A stretch of DNA of 64,000 nucleotides, taken from positions 413,907 through 477,906 of the forward strand of contig NZ_BLJO01000002.1 in NCBI RefSeq assembly GCF_009932555.1, in the 5' to 3' direction. Origin of the DNA: Steroidobacter agaridevorans. Its GTDB lineage: Bacteria > Pseudomonadota > Gammaproteobacteria > Steroidobacterales > Steroidobacteraceae. Both the position numbers and the translations under genes were made by a program. Shown here one piece after another: positions 38,305 to 47,116 of the stretch (positions are counted from its first letter, which is position 1; every line of letters starts with the position of its first letter). The notes beneath the pieces are model-generated. The model was not told the origin of the DNA. It worked only from the letters and a program-made list of their open reading frames with translations, and made no database searches.

Positions 38305-38421
38305 GAATCGAACACTCCGGTAGGAGACAGGTTTCGCTCATCGCAGAAACCCCACGGAGGTCCGTAGAGGCGGGTCGCCGTGACCGACCGTCCAGGCATT
38401 GCCTGGACAGCTACACAGCAA

Positions 38422-38539
38422 CTCATCTGTCGGGGCTCCAAATGGAGACTCCCCGCAGGAGTTGGCACCTTTTCGAGATGGTTAGTCTCGACGGTTGCCC
38501 CGGCTTCAAAGGGCCTGACCCTCAGCCGGTCTCGATGAG
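38422..38539 (-). promoter_or_regulatory. SAM-I (S-box) riboswitch
   Basis: Read on the minus strand, P1 pairs CTCATC with GATGAG (38534-38539 with 38422-38427). Inside are the conserved GGCTGAGGG, CCCTTTGAAGCCGGGGCAACC split by the P2 fold, and GGTGCCAACTCC (38458-38469). This is the S-box core. Downstream, a hairpin GTCCAGGC-AAT-GCCTGGAC and a second stem before the metX SD may form the expression platform. Binding of SAM should reduce metX-metB expression. Confidence 0.93.
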
Positions 38540-38680
38540 TAGCGCGCAGTCTAGGGTCAACGGCCGGATTCGGTCAAGAAAAGCCGCGCCAGTTGCCGAC
38601 CGGCGTCACGAAAAAACTACCGCAATTTCTTCGTCTTAGCGATCGGGCGCTGGTTCGGGCCTTGCCCCAAGCCGCATTAA

Positions 38681-38700
38681 TGTATTAACGTGCTAATACA
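38681..38700. promoter_or_regulatory. Palindromic operator upstream of the his operon
   Basis: TGTATTA-ACGTGC-TAATACA, a perfect 7-base inverted repeat 48 bases before the trpR-like ATG, in an AT-rich patch that probably contains the promoter. An adjacent ACTAGTAC resembles the CTAG core used by TrpR-family proteins. It is the best candidate operator for autoregulation of the his operon by its first gene. Confidence 0.6.
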
Positions 38701-38747
38701 CTAGTACGGCATCTCCTCGCACCGGCCTCCATTCACTTCGGGGCATC

Positions 38748-39095
38748 ATGAAAGAGCATCGGGCATTGACGCCGCGCCAGGAGGCGCTCGCGGAACGAGC
38801 GCTGTTTGGCGCCATCCTGACCTTACGCAGCGTTGAAGAATGCCGCGCGTTCTTTCGCGACCTGTGTACGCCGGCGGAGCTGCAGGCCCTGGCCGATCGC
38901 TGGGCCGTGGTGGCCCTGCTCCAGCAAGGAGTGCCGTACCGGGAAATTCACAAGCAGACTGGCGTCAGCGTGACCACCATCGGCCGCGTCGCGCGCTACC
39001 TGCTCAACGGCAATGGCGGATACACATTGGCCGCCGAACGCATGAAAGATTCCACCGACTCCCGTTCACCCGACTCAGGGCGCGTCCGACCATGA
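38748..39095 (+). CDS. TrpR/YerC-family transcriptional regulator
   Basis: A 115-residue all-helical protein of the TrpR superfamily. LFGAILTLRSVEECRAFFRD and LCTPAELQALADRWAVVALL are family helices, and YREIHKQTGVSVTTIGRVAR is the helix-turn-helix. Its stop overlaps the hisG start (ATGATG), so it is cotranslated with the histidine genes. Histidine-responsive repression of the operon is inferred from that placement. An acidic/polar tail of about 18 residues follows the DNA-binding domain. Confidence 0.85.
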   Translation: MKEHRALTPRQEALAERALFGAILTLRSVEECRAFFRDLCTPAELQALADRWAVVALLQQGVPYREIHKQTGVSVTTIGRVARYLLNGNGGYTLAAERMKDSTDSRSPDSGRVRP

Positions 39096-39994
39096 TGGAC
39101 AAAGCAACCCGTCTCAAAGTAGCCCTGCAGAAATCCGGGCGACTCACCGACAACTCGCTGGACCTGATGGTCCGCTGCGGCTTGAAGTACAGCCGCGGCA
39201 AAGACCAGCTGATGTGCTACGGCGAGAACATGCCGCTCGATCTGCTGTTCGTCCGCGACGACGACATTCCCGATCTGGTGCAGCAGGATGTCTGCGACTT
39301 GGGCATCGTCGGCTTGAACGTGATCGAAGAGAAGCGCCTCGCCTTCCAGGCGAAAGGTGTGCAGCCGTTGTTCGACCAGTTGATGACGCTCGACTACGGC
39401 AAGTGCCGGCTGTCGATCGCTGTACCCGATGGCGTCGAATACAAAGACGCGCGCTCTCTGCACGGAAAGCGCATCGCCACGACTTATCCAAACATTCTCG
39501 CCCGCTACCTGCGTCAGCGCGATGTGCAGGCTGAGATCGTCACCTTGTCCGGCGCCGTGGAAATCGCGCCGCGCCTGGGTCGCGCCGATTTCATTTGTGA
39601 CCTGGTGTCGACGGGCTCGACCTTGCTTGCCAACCATCTGTGGGAGGCCGAGACCATTCTCGAAAGTCAGGCTGCCATCATCACGACGCCGGTGCCGGTG
39701 TCGGCGGAAAAGCAGGATTGGATCCACCGCCTGACGATGCGCATCGACGGCGTGCAGCAGGTGAAGGAAAGCAAATACATCATGCTGCACGCACCGCGCT
39801 CCAAGCTTGCCGACATTCGCAAGCTCCTGCCCGGCAGCGAATCGCCGACCATCGTGCCGCTCGACGGCAATGGCGACAAAGTCGCGGTGCATGCGGTGTG
39901 TCGCGAGAACGTGTTCTGGGAGACGCTCGAGAGCCTGAAAGGCGCCGGCGCGAGCGCGATCCTGGTGTTGCCGGTTGAGAAAATGTTGGCCTAG
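39092..39994 (+). CDS. hisG: ATP phosphoribosyltransferase (long form)
   Basis: First step of histidine synthesis and target of histidine feedback. The 300 residues are the long, HisZ-independent form with a C-terminal regulatory domain. LKVALQKSGRLTDNSLDL is the N-terminal motif, ADFICDLVSTGSTLLANHLW binds PRPP, and the ACT-like tail runs from about residue 220. The start may be ATG 39092 or the next ATG at 39095. The frame upstream is the other frame of the regulator gene. Confidence 0.95.
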   Translation: MMDKATRLKVALQKSGRLTDNSLDLMVRCGLKYSRGKDQLMCYGENMPLDLLFVRDDDIPDLVQQDVCDLGIVGLNVIEEKRLAFQAKGVQPLFDQLMTLDYGKCRLSIAVPDGVEYKDARSLHGKRIATTYPNILARYLRQRDVQAEIVTLSGAVEIAPRLGRADFICDLVSTGSTLLANHLWEAETILESQAAIITTPVPVSAEKQDWIHRLTMRIDGVQQVKESKYIMLHAPRSKLADIRKLLPGSESPTIVPLDGNGDKVAVHAVCRENVFWETLESLKGAGASAILVLPVEKMLA

Positions 39995-40028
39995 CCCAAC
40001 GAATCATTCCAAATCAGAGAGGTTGATC

Positions 40029-41342
40029 GTGAGTCTGTCGTTGCTTGAGTGGTCGAGTCTTTCCGCGGATGAACGGCGGGCTGCCTTGCGGCGCCCGGCG
40101 CAGGCGGATACCGACGGCTTGCATCGACGCGTTCGCGAAATCATCGACGAAGTCCGTGCCCGCGGCGACCAGGCGCTGCTCGATTTCACCGAACGATTCG
40201 ACGGCGTGAAGTTGAAATCGCTCGAAGTCGACGCCGCTGAATTTGCTGCTGCCGAGCAGGCACTGAGCGCCGATCAGCGCGCAGCGCTCGAGCGTGCGAT
40301 CGGTAACGTGCGCCGTTTCCATGAAGCACAGCTCAGCAACCCGCTGCAAATCGAAACGTCGCCGGGCGTGATCTGCGAACGTCACTTTCGAGCGATCGAT
40401 GCCGTAGGTTTGTATGTACCCGCTGGCGTCGCTCCCCTGCCCTCGACCGCCGTCATGCTCGCCGTGCCAGCGAACATCGCAGGCTGTCCGACGCGCATCA
40501 TCTGCACACCGCCTCGCAAAGACGGCACCGCCGATCCTGCAGTGTTGCTCGTCGCCAAACTGTGCGGCATCACGCGGGTGTTCAAGATCGGTGGCGCTCA
40601 GGCCGTCGCCGCGATGGCTTATGGCACCGAGAGTGTCCCCAAGGTCGACAAGGTCTTCGGCCCGGGCAACTCCTGGGTCACCGCGGCAAAGATCATCGCG
40701 GCCAACGACCCGGAGGGCGCGGCGCTCGACTTGCCGGCCGGCCCTTCCGAAGTGCTGGTGATCGCGGACCAGGACGCCAACGCTAGCTTCGTCGCCGCCG
40801 ACCTGCTCGCACAGGCCGAGCACAGCGCTGACGCTCAATCCATTCTTGTCACGACATCACGCGTACTCGCCGAAGCAACCATCGAGCAGCTGGAAGCGCA
40901 GATGCGCCGACTCGGGCGCGAGAGCACGCTGCGCGAATCCATCAATCATGCGCGGTTGTTCATCGTCGACTCGTTGCAGGCCGCATTTGATCTGAGCAAC
41001 GCCTACGCACCCGAGCACTTGATCGTGCAGGTTGCGAAAGCGCGCGACTGGTTGCCCAGCATTCGGAATGCAGGCTCCGTGTTCCTCGGTGCATGGACGC
41101 CCGAAACGATGGGCGACTACTGCAGCGGGACCAACCACGTGTTGCCGACCTATGGCTTTGCCCGCGCTTACAGCGGACTGTCACTGGTCGATTTCCAGAA
41201 GCGCATGACGGTGCAGGAACTGAGCGCCGACGGCTTGCGCGATCTCGGCCCGACCGCCGTCACCATCGCCGGCCTCGAAGGCCTCGACGCACACGCCAAC
41301 GCAGTCCAAGTGCGCCTGCGCCAACTCGCGAATCCCTCATGA
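40029..41342 (+). CDS. hisD: Histidinol dehydrogenase
   Basis: Zinc enzyme that oxidises histidinol to histidine in two NAD steps; 437 residues. I use GTG 40029 after an AGAGAGG; the frame open to 39975 runs into hisG. Motifs are IGGAQAVAAMAYGTESVP, the signature DLPAGPSEVLVIAD, QAEHSADAQ, and TNHVLPTYGFARAYSGLS near the C terminus. Its stop overlaps the hisC ATG (ATGA). Confidence 0.96.
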   Translation: MSLSLLEWSSLSADERRAALRRPAQADTDGLHRRVREIIDEVRARGDQALLDFTERFDGVKLKSLEVDAAEFAAAEQALSADQRAALERAIGNVRRFHEAQLSNPLQIETSPGVICERHFRAIDAVGLYVPAGVAPLPSTAVMLAVPANIAGCPTRIICTPPRKDGTADPAVLLVAKLCGITRVFKIGGAQAVAAMAYGTESVPKVDKVFGPGNSWVTAAKIIAANDPEGAALDLPAGPSEVLVIADQDANASFVAADLLAQAEHSADAQSILVTTSRVLAEATIEQLEAQMRRLGRESTLRESINHARLFIVDSLQAAFDLSNAYAPEHLIVQVAKARDWLPSIRNAGSVFLGAWTPETMGDYCSGTNHVLPTYGFARAYSGLSLVDFQKRMTVQELSADGLRDLGPTAVTIAGLEGLDAHANAVQVRLRQLANPS

Positions 41343-42415
41343 ACCCGATCCTGAATCTCGCCAGGCCCGACATCCTGTCGCTGCAGCCCTATCAACACGC
41401 GGCGTGGGAGCCGACGCTCGAGCGCATGCATGCCAATGAAATGCCGTGGCGTGCGCAAGGCGATGCGTCGAATGCTGGCCTCAATCGTTATCCCGAGCCG
41501 CAGCCCGACGAGCTGATCGAACACCTCGCCAATCTTTACGGCACCTCGCCAAAGAATGTGATCGCCGGACGCGGCAGCGACGAAGGCATCGACCTGCTCG
41601 TGCGCGCCTTCTGTCGCGCGGGCGAAGACAGCGTGCTGATCTGCCCGCCGACCTTCGGCATGTACAAGGTCTCGGCGCGCATTCAGGGCGCTGGCGTCAT
41701 CGAAGTGCCGCTGGTCAAAGAGCGCGGCTTCGAGTTGGACGTGCAATCCGTGCTCGCCGCATGGCGCGAGAACGTCAAGCTCATCTTCATCTGCACGCCG
41801 AACAATCCCACCGGCAATCTGCTCGACCGCGCCTCCATTGAAGTGCTGTGTGCGCAGCTGAGTGACAAGGCGCTGGTCGTTGTCGACGAGGCCTATATCG
41901 AATTCGCCAATGCGGCCAGCATGGTGCAGGAGCTGGAGCGCTTCCCGAATCTCGTGATCCTGCGCACCTTGTCGAAGGCGTACGCGTTGGCGGGTGCCCG
42001 CTGTGGCGCTCTGATCGCGCACGAAGACATCATCAGCCTGCTCGCTCGCGTGATTACGCCGTACGCGTTGCCGACGCACACCATCGACTCCGTGCTGCAT
42101 TTGACGGACGAGGAGCATGTCGCCGAATCGAAGCAGCGTATCGAGCTGATCTTGACGGAGCGAGCGCGTGTCTCTGAGGCCCTTGCCTCGCTCCCATTGG
42201 TTCGCGAGGTGTGGCCCAGCGATTCGAACTTCATCCTGGTCGACTGCAAGGATGCAGATGCGGTGCTGCGTGCGGCCCTCTCGGCAGGGTTGATCATTCG
42301 CGATCCACGCTCGCAGCCCGGCCTCGGCAGCAGCCTGCGTATTTCCATCGGCACGCCCGATCAGAACGACCGGCTCATTCGAGGTGTCGAACAGGCTTCC
42401 GGAGATCTCGCATGA
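41339..42415 (+). CDS. hisC: Histidinol-phosphate aminotransferase
   Basis: PLP aminotransferase of fold type I, 358 residues from ATG 41339. [35 protein letters not shown] and the PLP Lys in [16 protein letters not shown] are the expected motifs. The ATG overlaps the hisD stop and its own stop overlaps hisB, so translation is coupled on both sides. Confidence 0.95.
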   Translation: MNPILNLARPDILSLQPYQHAAWEPTLERMHANEMPWRAQGDASNAGLNRYPEPQPDELIEHLANLYGTSPKNVIAGRGSDEGIDLLVRAFCRAGEDSVLICPPTFGMYKVSARIQGAGVIEVPLVKERGFELDVQSVLAAWRENVKLIFICTPNNPTGNLLDRASIEVLCAQLSDKALVVVDEAYIEFANAASMVQELERFPNLVILRTLSKAYALAGARCGALIAHEDIISLLARVITPYALPTHTIDSVLHLTDEEHVAESKQRIELILTERARVSEALASLPLVREVWPSDSNFILVDCKDADAVLRAALSAGLIIRDPRSQPGLGSSLRISIGTPDQNDRLIRGVEQASGDLA

Positions 42416-43488
42416 GCGGCCAGCGCGTTCTATTCATCGATCGCGACGGCACGATCATCGCCGAGCCTGCCGACAAACAGATCGACAGCCTGCAGAAGTT
42501 CCGGCTGGTGCCGGACGTGATTGCAGGGCTGCAGCGTCTGCGCGATGCCGGCTACACGCTCGTGATGGTGAGCAATCAAGACGGCCTCGGCACCGAGAGC
42601 TTCCCCGAGCGCACCTTCCGCGAGCCCCACGAGTTCCTTCGCGAGCTGCTGAAATCACAAGGCATCACGTTTGCCGAGGAATTCATTTGTCCGCACAAGC
42701 CGGCGGACAACTGCCATTGCCGCAAGCCGAAGACCGGGTTGCTCGATGATTACTTGAAGAGCCACCCTCTGGATCGCGAGCATAGCTATGTCATCGGCGA
42801 CCGGGAAACCGATCTGCAGCTCGCGCAGAATCTCGGGATTCAAGGCATCCGTGTGCGCACGGAAGAAACACCAGGCGATACCTGGCCGGAGATCGCCGCT
42901 CGCCTGACTGCGCGGGCGCGCGTCGCGAGCGTGGTTCGCAAGACGAAAGAAACGGACATCAAGGTCGACGTCGATCTGGACCGAGAATCCCCCATCCACA
43001 TCGAGACGGGCCTCGGTTTCTTCGACCACATGCTCGAGCAGATTGCGAAGCACGGCGGCTTCTCGCTGCAGCTCACCTGCAAGGGCGACCTGCACATCGA
43101 TGAGCACCACACCGTCGAGGATTGCGCGCTCGCGCTGGGTCAGGCGTTGAAACAAGCGCTCGGCGACAAGCGCGGCATTCATCGCTACGGCTTCCTGTTG
43201 CCCATGGACGAAGCTCTCGCCCAGGTCGCCATCGATCTGTCGGGCCGTCCCTACTTCGTGTTCGAAGGTCAGTTCGGCCGCGACACGGTCGGCCAGCTGC
43301 CCACGGAGCTCGTGCCGCACTTCTTCCGCTCGCTCGCCGAAACCTTGGGCGCGGCGATCAATCTGAAGGTTCAGGGCGAGAACACTCATCACATGATCGA
43401 GGCCTGCTTCAAAGGCGTCGGTCGTACATTGCGCCAGGCGTTTCGTATCACGGACACGGAACTGCCGAGCACCAAGGGCACGTTGTAA
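42412..43488 (+). CDS. hisB: Bifunctional histidinol-phosphatase/imidazoleglycerol-phosphate dehydratase
   Basis: Fused enzyme of 358 residues, as in enterics and xanthomonads. The N-terminal HAD phosphatase (1-165) has LFIDRDGTI, a Zn-binding Cys/His cluster ([14 protein letters not shown]), and [12 protein letters not shown]. The C-terminal dehydratase (166-358) has [17 protein letters not shown] and [18 protein letters not shown], which supply the Mn-binding His/Glu residues. Its TAA overlaps the hisH ATG (TAATG). Confidence 0.96.
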   Translation: MSGQRVLFIDRDGTIIAEPADKQIDSLQKFRLVPDVIAGLQRLRDAGYTLVMVSNQDGLGTESFPERTFREPHEFLRELLKSQGITFAEEFICPHKPADNCHCRKPKTGLLDDYLKSHPLDREHSYVIGDRETDLQLAQNLGIQGIRVRTEETPGDTWPEIAARLTARARVASVVRKTKETDIKVDVDLDRESPIHIETGLGFFDHMLEQIAKHGGFSLQLTCKGDLHIDEHHTVEDCALALGQALKQALGDKRGIHRYGFLLPMDEALAQVAIDLSGRPYFVFEGQFGRDTVGQLPTELVPHFFRSLAETLGAAINLKVQGENTHHMIEACFKGVGRTLRQAFRITDTELPSTKGTL

Positions 43489-44093
43489 TGCAGCTCGCGA
43501 TCATCGACAGTGGCGGCGCCAATATCGCCTCCCTCCGCTACGCCATCGATCGACTCGGCGTGGCGTCGGAGCTCACAACCGATCCGGCCAAGGTGCGGGC
43601 CGCCTCGCACGTGATTCTGCCCGGCGTCGGCGCCGCGGCCGATTGCATGAGCCGCCTGCAGAAGACTCCCGGCCTGGTCGATACCATTCGCAAGCTGCGA
43701 CAGCCCATGCTCGGCATCTGCGTCGGCATGCAGCTGTTGTTCGAATCCTCAGAGGAAGGCGAAGTGCCCTGCCTCGGCCTGCTGCCCGGACGCGTGCGTC
43801 GCTTCGCCGATCGCGACGATCTGCCCGTGCCGCACATGGGCTGGAACCAGCTGGAGTTCGAGCCCGGCTCGCCGCTGCTCAAGGACATCCAGCCCGGCGA
43901 TCATGTTTATTTCGTGCACAGCTATTCGGCGCCGGTCAGCCCGCTGACGGTCGCATCCGCGACCTACGGCGAGCAATTCTCTGCACTGGTCCAGAGCGGC
44001 AACGTGTTCGGCGCGCAGTTCCATCCGGAACGCTCGGCACGCATCGGCTCGTTGCTGCTGCGTAATTTCCTGCAATTGCAACAGACTCAATAA
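43488..44093 (+). CDS. hisH: Imidazole glycerol phosphate synthase glutaminase subunit
   Basis: Class I glutamine amidotransferase that passes ammonia to HisF. From ATG 43488 it has 201 residues. The catalytic Cys is in MLGICVGMQLLFE and the His-Glu pair in FGAQFHPERS. An early segment, ILPGVGAAADCM, gives the oxyanion region. The start overlaps the hisB stop by one base; hisA follows after 5 bases. Confidence 0.95.
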   Translation: MQLAIIDSGGANIASLRYAIDRLGVASELTTDPAKVRAASHVILPGVGAAADCMSRLQKTPGLVDTIRKLRQPMLGICVGMQLLFESSEEGEVPCLGLLPGRVRRFADRDDLPVPHMGWNQLEFEPGSPLLKDIQPGDHVYFVHSYSAPVSPLTVASATYGEQFSALVQSGNVFGAQFHPERSARIGSLLLRNFLQLQQTQ

Positions 44094-44098
44094 GCACC

Positions 44099-44857
44099 AT
44101 GGAGCTGATTCCCGCCATCGATCTCAAGGACGGCCGTTGCGTCCGCCTGTTCAAGGGCGACTTCGCCGCCGAGACGGTGTATTCGAACGATCCGGCCGAA
44201 ATTCTGGCCCGCTATCGCGCCTTCGGCGCGCGACGCATCCACGTCGTCGATCTCGACGGTGCGAAGGATGGCACGCAAGCGAACCGCGATGTCATCGTGA
44301 AGTTTGCCGGCGACCGCTCGCTCAAGCTGCAAGTCGGCGGCGGTCTGCGCTCGCTGGAGCGCGTCAAAGCGCTGTTGGATGCCGGCGTGGAACGCGCCGT
44401 CATCGGCAGCGTTGCCATCAATTCGCCCGATGTCGTGATTTCCTGGCTATCGGAAGTCGACCCGACGCGTATCGTGCTGGCATTGGACGTGCGACTGGAC
44501 GACTCCGGCATGCCGATGCTCACGACCCACGGGTGGCAGCAAACGAGCAGCGTCAATCTGTGGAGCCTGGTCGAGCGTTTCGTGCGCTCCGGCATCGCTC
44601 ACGTACTGTGCACCGATGTCGCCCGAGACGGCGCGCTGACCGGCCCGAACTTCGAGCTGTACGCGGATGCGGTGCGAAGATTTCCCGAGCTGCAGTGGCA
44701 GGCATCCGGCGGTGTCGCCACCGCGCGTGACCTGATCGCCCTGCGCGAATGCGGCGTCGCTGCCGTGATCAGCGGCAAAGCGCTGCTGGAAAACAAGATT
44801 TCACCTGAGGAGTTGCGGCCATTCTTGCCAAACGCATCATCCCCTGTCTCGATGTAA
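44099..44857 (+). CDS. hisA: Phosphoribosylformimino-5-aminoimidazole carboxamide ribotide isomerase
   Basis: TIM-barrel isomerase of 252 residues. [19 protein letters not shown] carries the catalytic Asp, [12 protein letters not shown] and [13 protein letters not shown] are the phosphate-binding and second catalytic segments. The last 37 bases overlap the proposed start of hisF and contain its Shine-Dalgarno, so HisF synthesis is probably tied to HisA translation. Confidence 0.96.
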   Translation: MELIPAIDLKDGRCVRLFKGDFAAETVYSNDPAEILARYRAFGARRIHVVDLDGAKDGTQANRDVIVKFAGDRSLKLQVGGGLRSLERVKALLDAGVERAVIGSVAINSPDVVISWLSEVDPTRIVLALDVRLDDSGMPMLTTHGWQQTSSVNLWSLVERFVRSGIAHVLCTDVARDGALTGPNFELYADAVRRFPELQWQASGGVATARDLIALRECGVAAVISGKALLENKISPEELRPFLPNASSPVSM

Positions 44858-45588
44858 GAGACGGGCAGGTCGTCAAGGGCGTGCGCTTCCGCGACCACGT
44901 GGTCGTGGGCGACATCCTCGAGCTGGCGCAACGCTATCGTGACGAAGGCGCCGACGAGCTGGTGTTCTACGACATCACCGCGAGCCCGGATGGGCGCACG
45001 GTGGATCGCAGCTGGATCCGTCGCATCGCGCGCATTCTGGATATTCCTTTTTGCGTGGCCGGCGGCATTCGCAGCGTCGCCGACGCCGAAGAAGTTTTGG
45101 GCGAAGGCGCGGAAAAGGTGTCGATCAACTCTCCTGCCCTGGCCGATCCTGAATTGATCAGCCGGCTCAGCGCGCGTTTTGGCGCGCAGTGTGTAGTCGT
45201 GGGCATCGATAGCCAGACGGTCGAAGGCGTTTATCAGGTCTATCAATTCACGGGCGATCCGGAACGCACTCGTAACACCGCACGCAAGACGTTGGATTGG
45301 GTGCGCGAGGTGCAGGACCGTGGCGCGGGCGAGATCGTGCTCAACTGCATGGCGAGCGATGGCGTGCGCAAGGGCTATGACATCGCTCAGCTCAGCGCCG
45401 TGCGAGCCCAGTGTCGCGTACCGTTGATTGCATCGGGTGGCGCGGGCGCGAAGGAACATTTCGCCAGTGTGTTCAATGAAGCGCGAGTCGATGGCGCGCT
45501 GGCGGCGAGCGTGTTCCATACTGGCGTGCTGCCGATTCCCGACCTGAAGAGCTACTTGCGCGATACCGCCATCGAGGTCCGGCCATGA
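44821..45588 (+). CDS. hisF: Imidazole glycerol phosphate synthase cyclase subunit, apparent ATT start
   Basis: TIM-barrel cyclase that makes imidazole glycerol phosphate with HisH. From ATT 44821 it has 255 residues and begins [20 protein letters not shown], which aligns with the usual [12 protein letters not shown] start. The frame has an in-frame TGA at 44806-44808, and the codons between it and ATT are GGA GTT GCG GCC: no ATG, GTG or TTG. GGAG at 44809-44812 sits 8 bases before ATT. The first GTG (44881) would remove catalytic Asp11. Later motifs: [30 protein letters not shown] initiation or a base error are the options. Confidence 0.9.
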   Translation: MLAKRIIPCLDVRDGQVVKGVRFRDHVVVGDILELAQRYRDEGADELVFYDITASPDGRTVDRSWIRRIARILDIPFCVAGGIRSVADAEEVLGEGAEKVSINSPALADPELISRLSARFGAQCVVVGIDSQTVEGVYQVYQFTGDPERTRNTARKTLDWVREVQDRGAGEIVLNCMASDGVRKGYDIAQLSAVRAQCRVPLIASGGAGAKEHFASVFNEARVDGALAASVFHTGVLPIPDLKSYLRDTAIEVRP

Positions 45589-46214
45589 AGCTCGACCAGA
45601 TCGAGTCATTCGACTGGAGCAAAGGCGACGGCCTGCTGCCTGCCGTCGTGCAGGACGCGGGCAACGGCAAAGTGCTGATGCTCGGCTACATGAATCGCGA
45701 GGCGCTGCGTAAAACGCTCGGCGAGAAGCGCGTGACGTTTTACAGCCGGAGCAAGCAGCGGCTGTGGACCAAGGGCGAGACCTCCAGCAACTTCCTGCAC
45801 CTGGTCGATGCCGCCATCGACTGCGACAACGATACGCTATTGATAACGGCCCGGCCCGATGGCCCGACGTGTCACAACGGCACGGATAGTTGTTTTGGAG
45901 ATGACATCGGCACGACGGCCACTCGCCTCGCCTTCCTCGCCCGGCTCGAGTCGGTGATCGAGAAACGCGTGAGCGAGCGGCCAGAAGGCAGCTATACCGC
46001 GCGTTTGTGGGCGGACGGGCCAACGCGCATGGCGCAGAAGGTAGGCGAAGAAGGTGTCGAGGTTGCACTCGCAGCGGTGACCCAGAGCAACGACAAGCTC
46101 GTCGGAGAAGCCGCCGACCTGCTGTTTCATCTGACGCTGCTATTGAAAAGCCGCCAGCTGTCCTTGGGCCACGTGGTCGCGGAGCTGGAACGGCGCCACG
46201 CGGCCAAGAAGTAA
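45585..46214 (+). CDS. hisI: Bifunctional phosphoribosyl-AMP cyclohydrolase/phosphoribosyl-ATP pyrophosphatase
   Basis: Fused HisIE, 209 residues. The N-terminal cyclohydrolase (1-110) has [31 protein letters not shown], and zinc/magnesium ligands in [18 protein letters not shown]. The C-terminal pyrophosphatase (115-205) has [23 protein letters not shown], and [14 protein letters not shown]. The ATG overlaps the hisF stop (ATGA). It ends the operon; a hairpin 12 bases later may act as a weak terminator. Confidence 0.96.
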   Translation: MKLDQIESFDWSKGDGLLPAVVQDAGNGKVLMLGYMNREALRKTLGEKRVTFYSRSKQRLWTKGETSSNFLHLVDAAIDCDNDTLLITARPDGPTCHNGTDSCFGDDIGTTATRLAFLARLESVIEKRVSERPEGSYTARLWADGPTRMAQKVGEEGVEVALAAVTQSNDKLVGEAADLLFHLTLLLKSRQLSLGHVVAELERRHAAKK

Positions 46215-46225
46215 GTCGAAACTCC

Positions 46226-46247
46226 CGCCCGGACGTGGATCCGGGCG
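46226..46247. terminator. Hairpin between convergent his operon and DUF4198 gene
   Basis: An 8-base stem CGCCCGGA/TCCGGGCG (46226-46233 with 46240-46247) with a 6-base loop lies between the hisI stop and the DUF4198 stop. Neither side has a real T run, so it is at best a weak bidirectional terminator. Confidence 0.4.
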
Positions 46248-46254
46248 TAGTCAT

Positions 46255-47043
46255 CTATTCCGTTGCCTCCAAGACCACCGAATACGTGTAGCTCACGCCC
46301 CGCTGGCCATCCTGCGCCGGCGTCGGCCGATGACGCGACATCGCGAGATACACGCCCGGCTCGCTCGGCTTGAAGCTGAATCGACCTTCTTTATCCGTCG
46401 TCACTTCGGCCAACGGCTTCTGATCCGCCGAGAGCGCCTTGCCACCGAAGATCGACACGGCATGACCGGCGAGCGGCTTGCCGTCGAACAGCACCTCGAA
46501 CTTCACATCCGATCCGACGAACGTCGAGTTCGGATGCGACAGGGCCCGATATTCGAGCCCCGTGTTGCGTGGCGCGAGCGCCTGCTCGGTCGGCTTGCCT
46601 TGGGTCACATACACTTCGGCCATCGTGATGCTGGTGACTTCGTAGGTCTTCGCGCCGACCGGCGCTGCTTCCTTGGGCCCGAGGAATTTCCAATCCCCAT
46701 CGACCCACGCTGCCTTCGCCGTCCGGCCGCCACGCTTGCCGGTCGAGATGCGGTAGGTGCCCGCCTCTTTCGTGTCCGCCTCGACGATCGCCAGGTCACG
46801 CGCGTACACGGGCGTCAACGGCACCTTGGCGCCCGCGGGCGTGACGACGTGATAGTCGTCCGACTTCATCACCACGTCCGGTGAGAAGAACTCTTCGGTA
46901 AAGCTTCCCTGCGCGGTGACGTGATCGCGCTTGCCAAGATCGAACAGGTTCGGCAGCAGGTACGGCGAATGCGCCTGCGCAGAGCCGACGGCCAGCAACG
47001 CAGCACTCAACGACAGAACCCGCACCATGCTCGGCTTATTCAT
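46255..47043 (-). CDS. DUF4198-family periplasmic protein, probably metal-related
   Basis: A 262-residue exported protein. From ATG 47043, with GGAG nine bases upstream, the signal peptide SLSAALLAVGSAQA ends so that the mature protein would begin HSPYLLPN. An N-terminal His is common in this family and could bind metal. The C-terminal half has a carboxypeptidase-regulatory-like beta fold (FKPSEPGVYLAMSRHRP). It is the last gene of an operon with an EF-hand protein and a TonB receptor that has a Fur-like site in its promoter. Function is not established. Confidence 0.75.
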   Translation of the reverse strand: MNKPSMVRVLSLSAALLAVGSAQAHSPYLLPNLFDLGKRDHVTAQGSFTEEFFSPDVVMKSDDYHVVTPAGAKVPLTPVYARDLAIVEADTKEAGTYRISTGKRGGRTAKAAWVDGDWKFLGPKEAAPVGAKTYEVTSITMAEVYVTQGKPTEQALAPRNTGLEYRALSHPNSTFVGSDVKFEVLFDGKPLAGHAVSIFGGKALSADQKPLAEVTTDKEGRFSFKPSEPGVYLAMSRHRPTPAQDGQRGVSYTYSVVLEATE

Positions 47044-47116
47044 ATAATCCATCTCCAATACTCAACGGATCAGAACGACGACGCAGAGCGTGCCGGAGCA
47101 CGCCCGCGAGGCTTGA

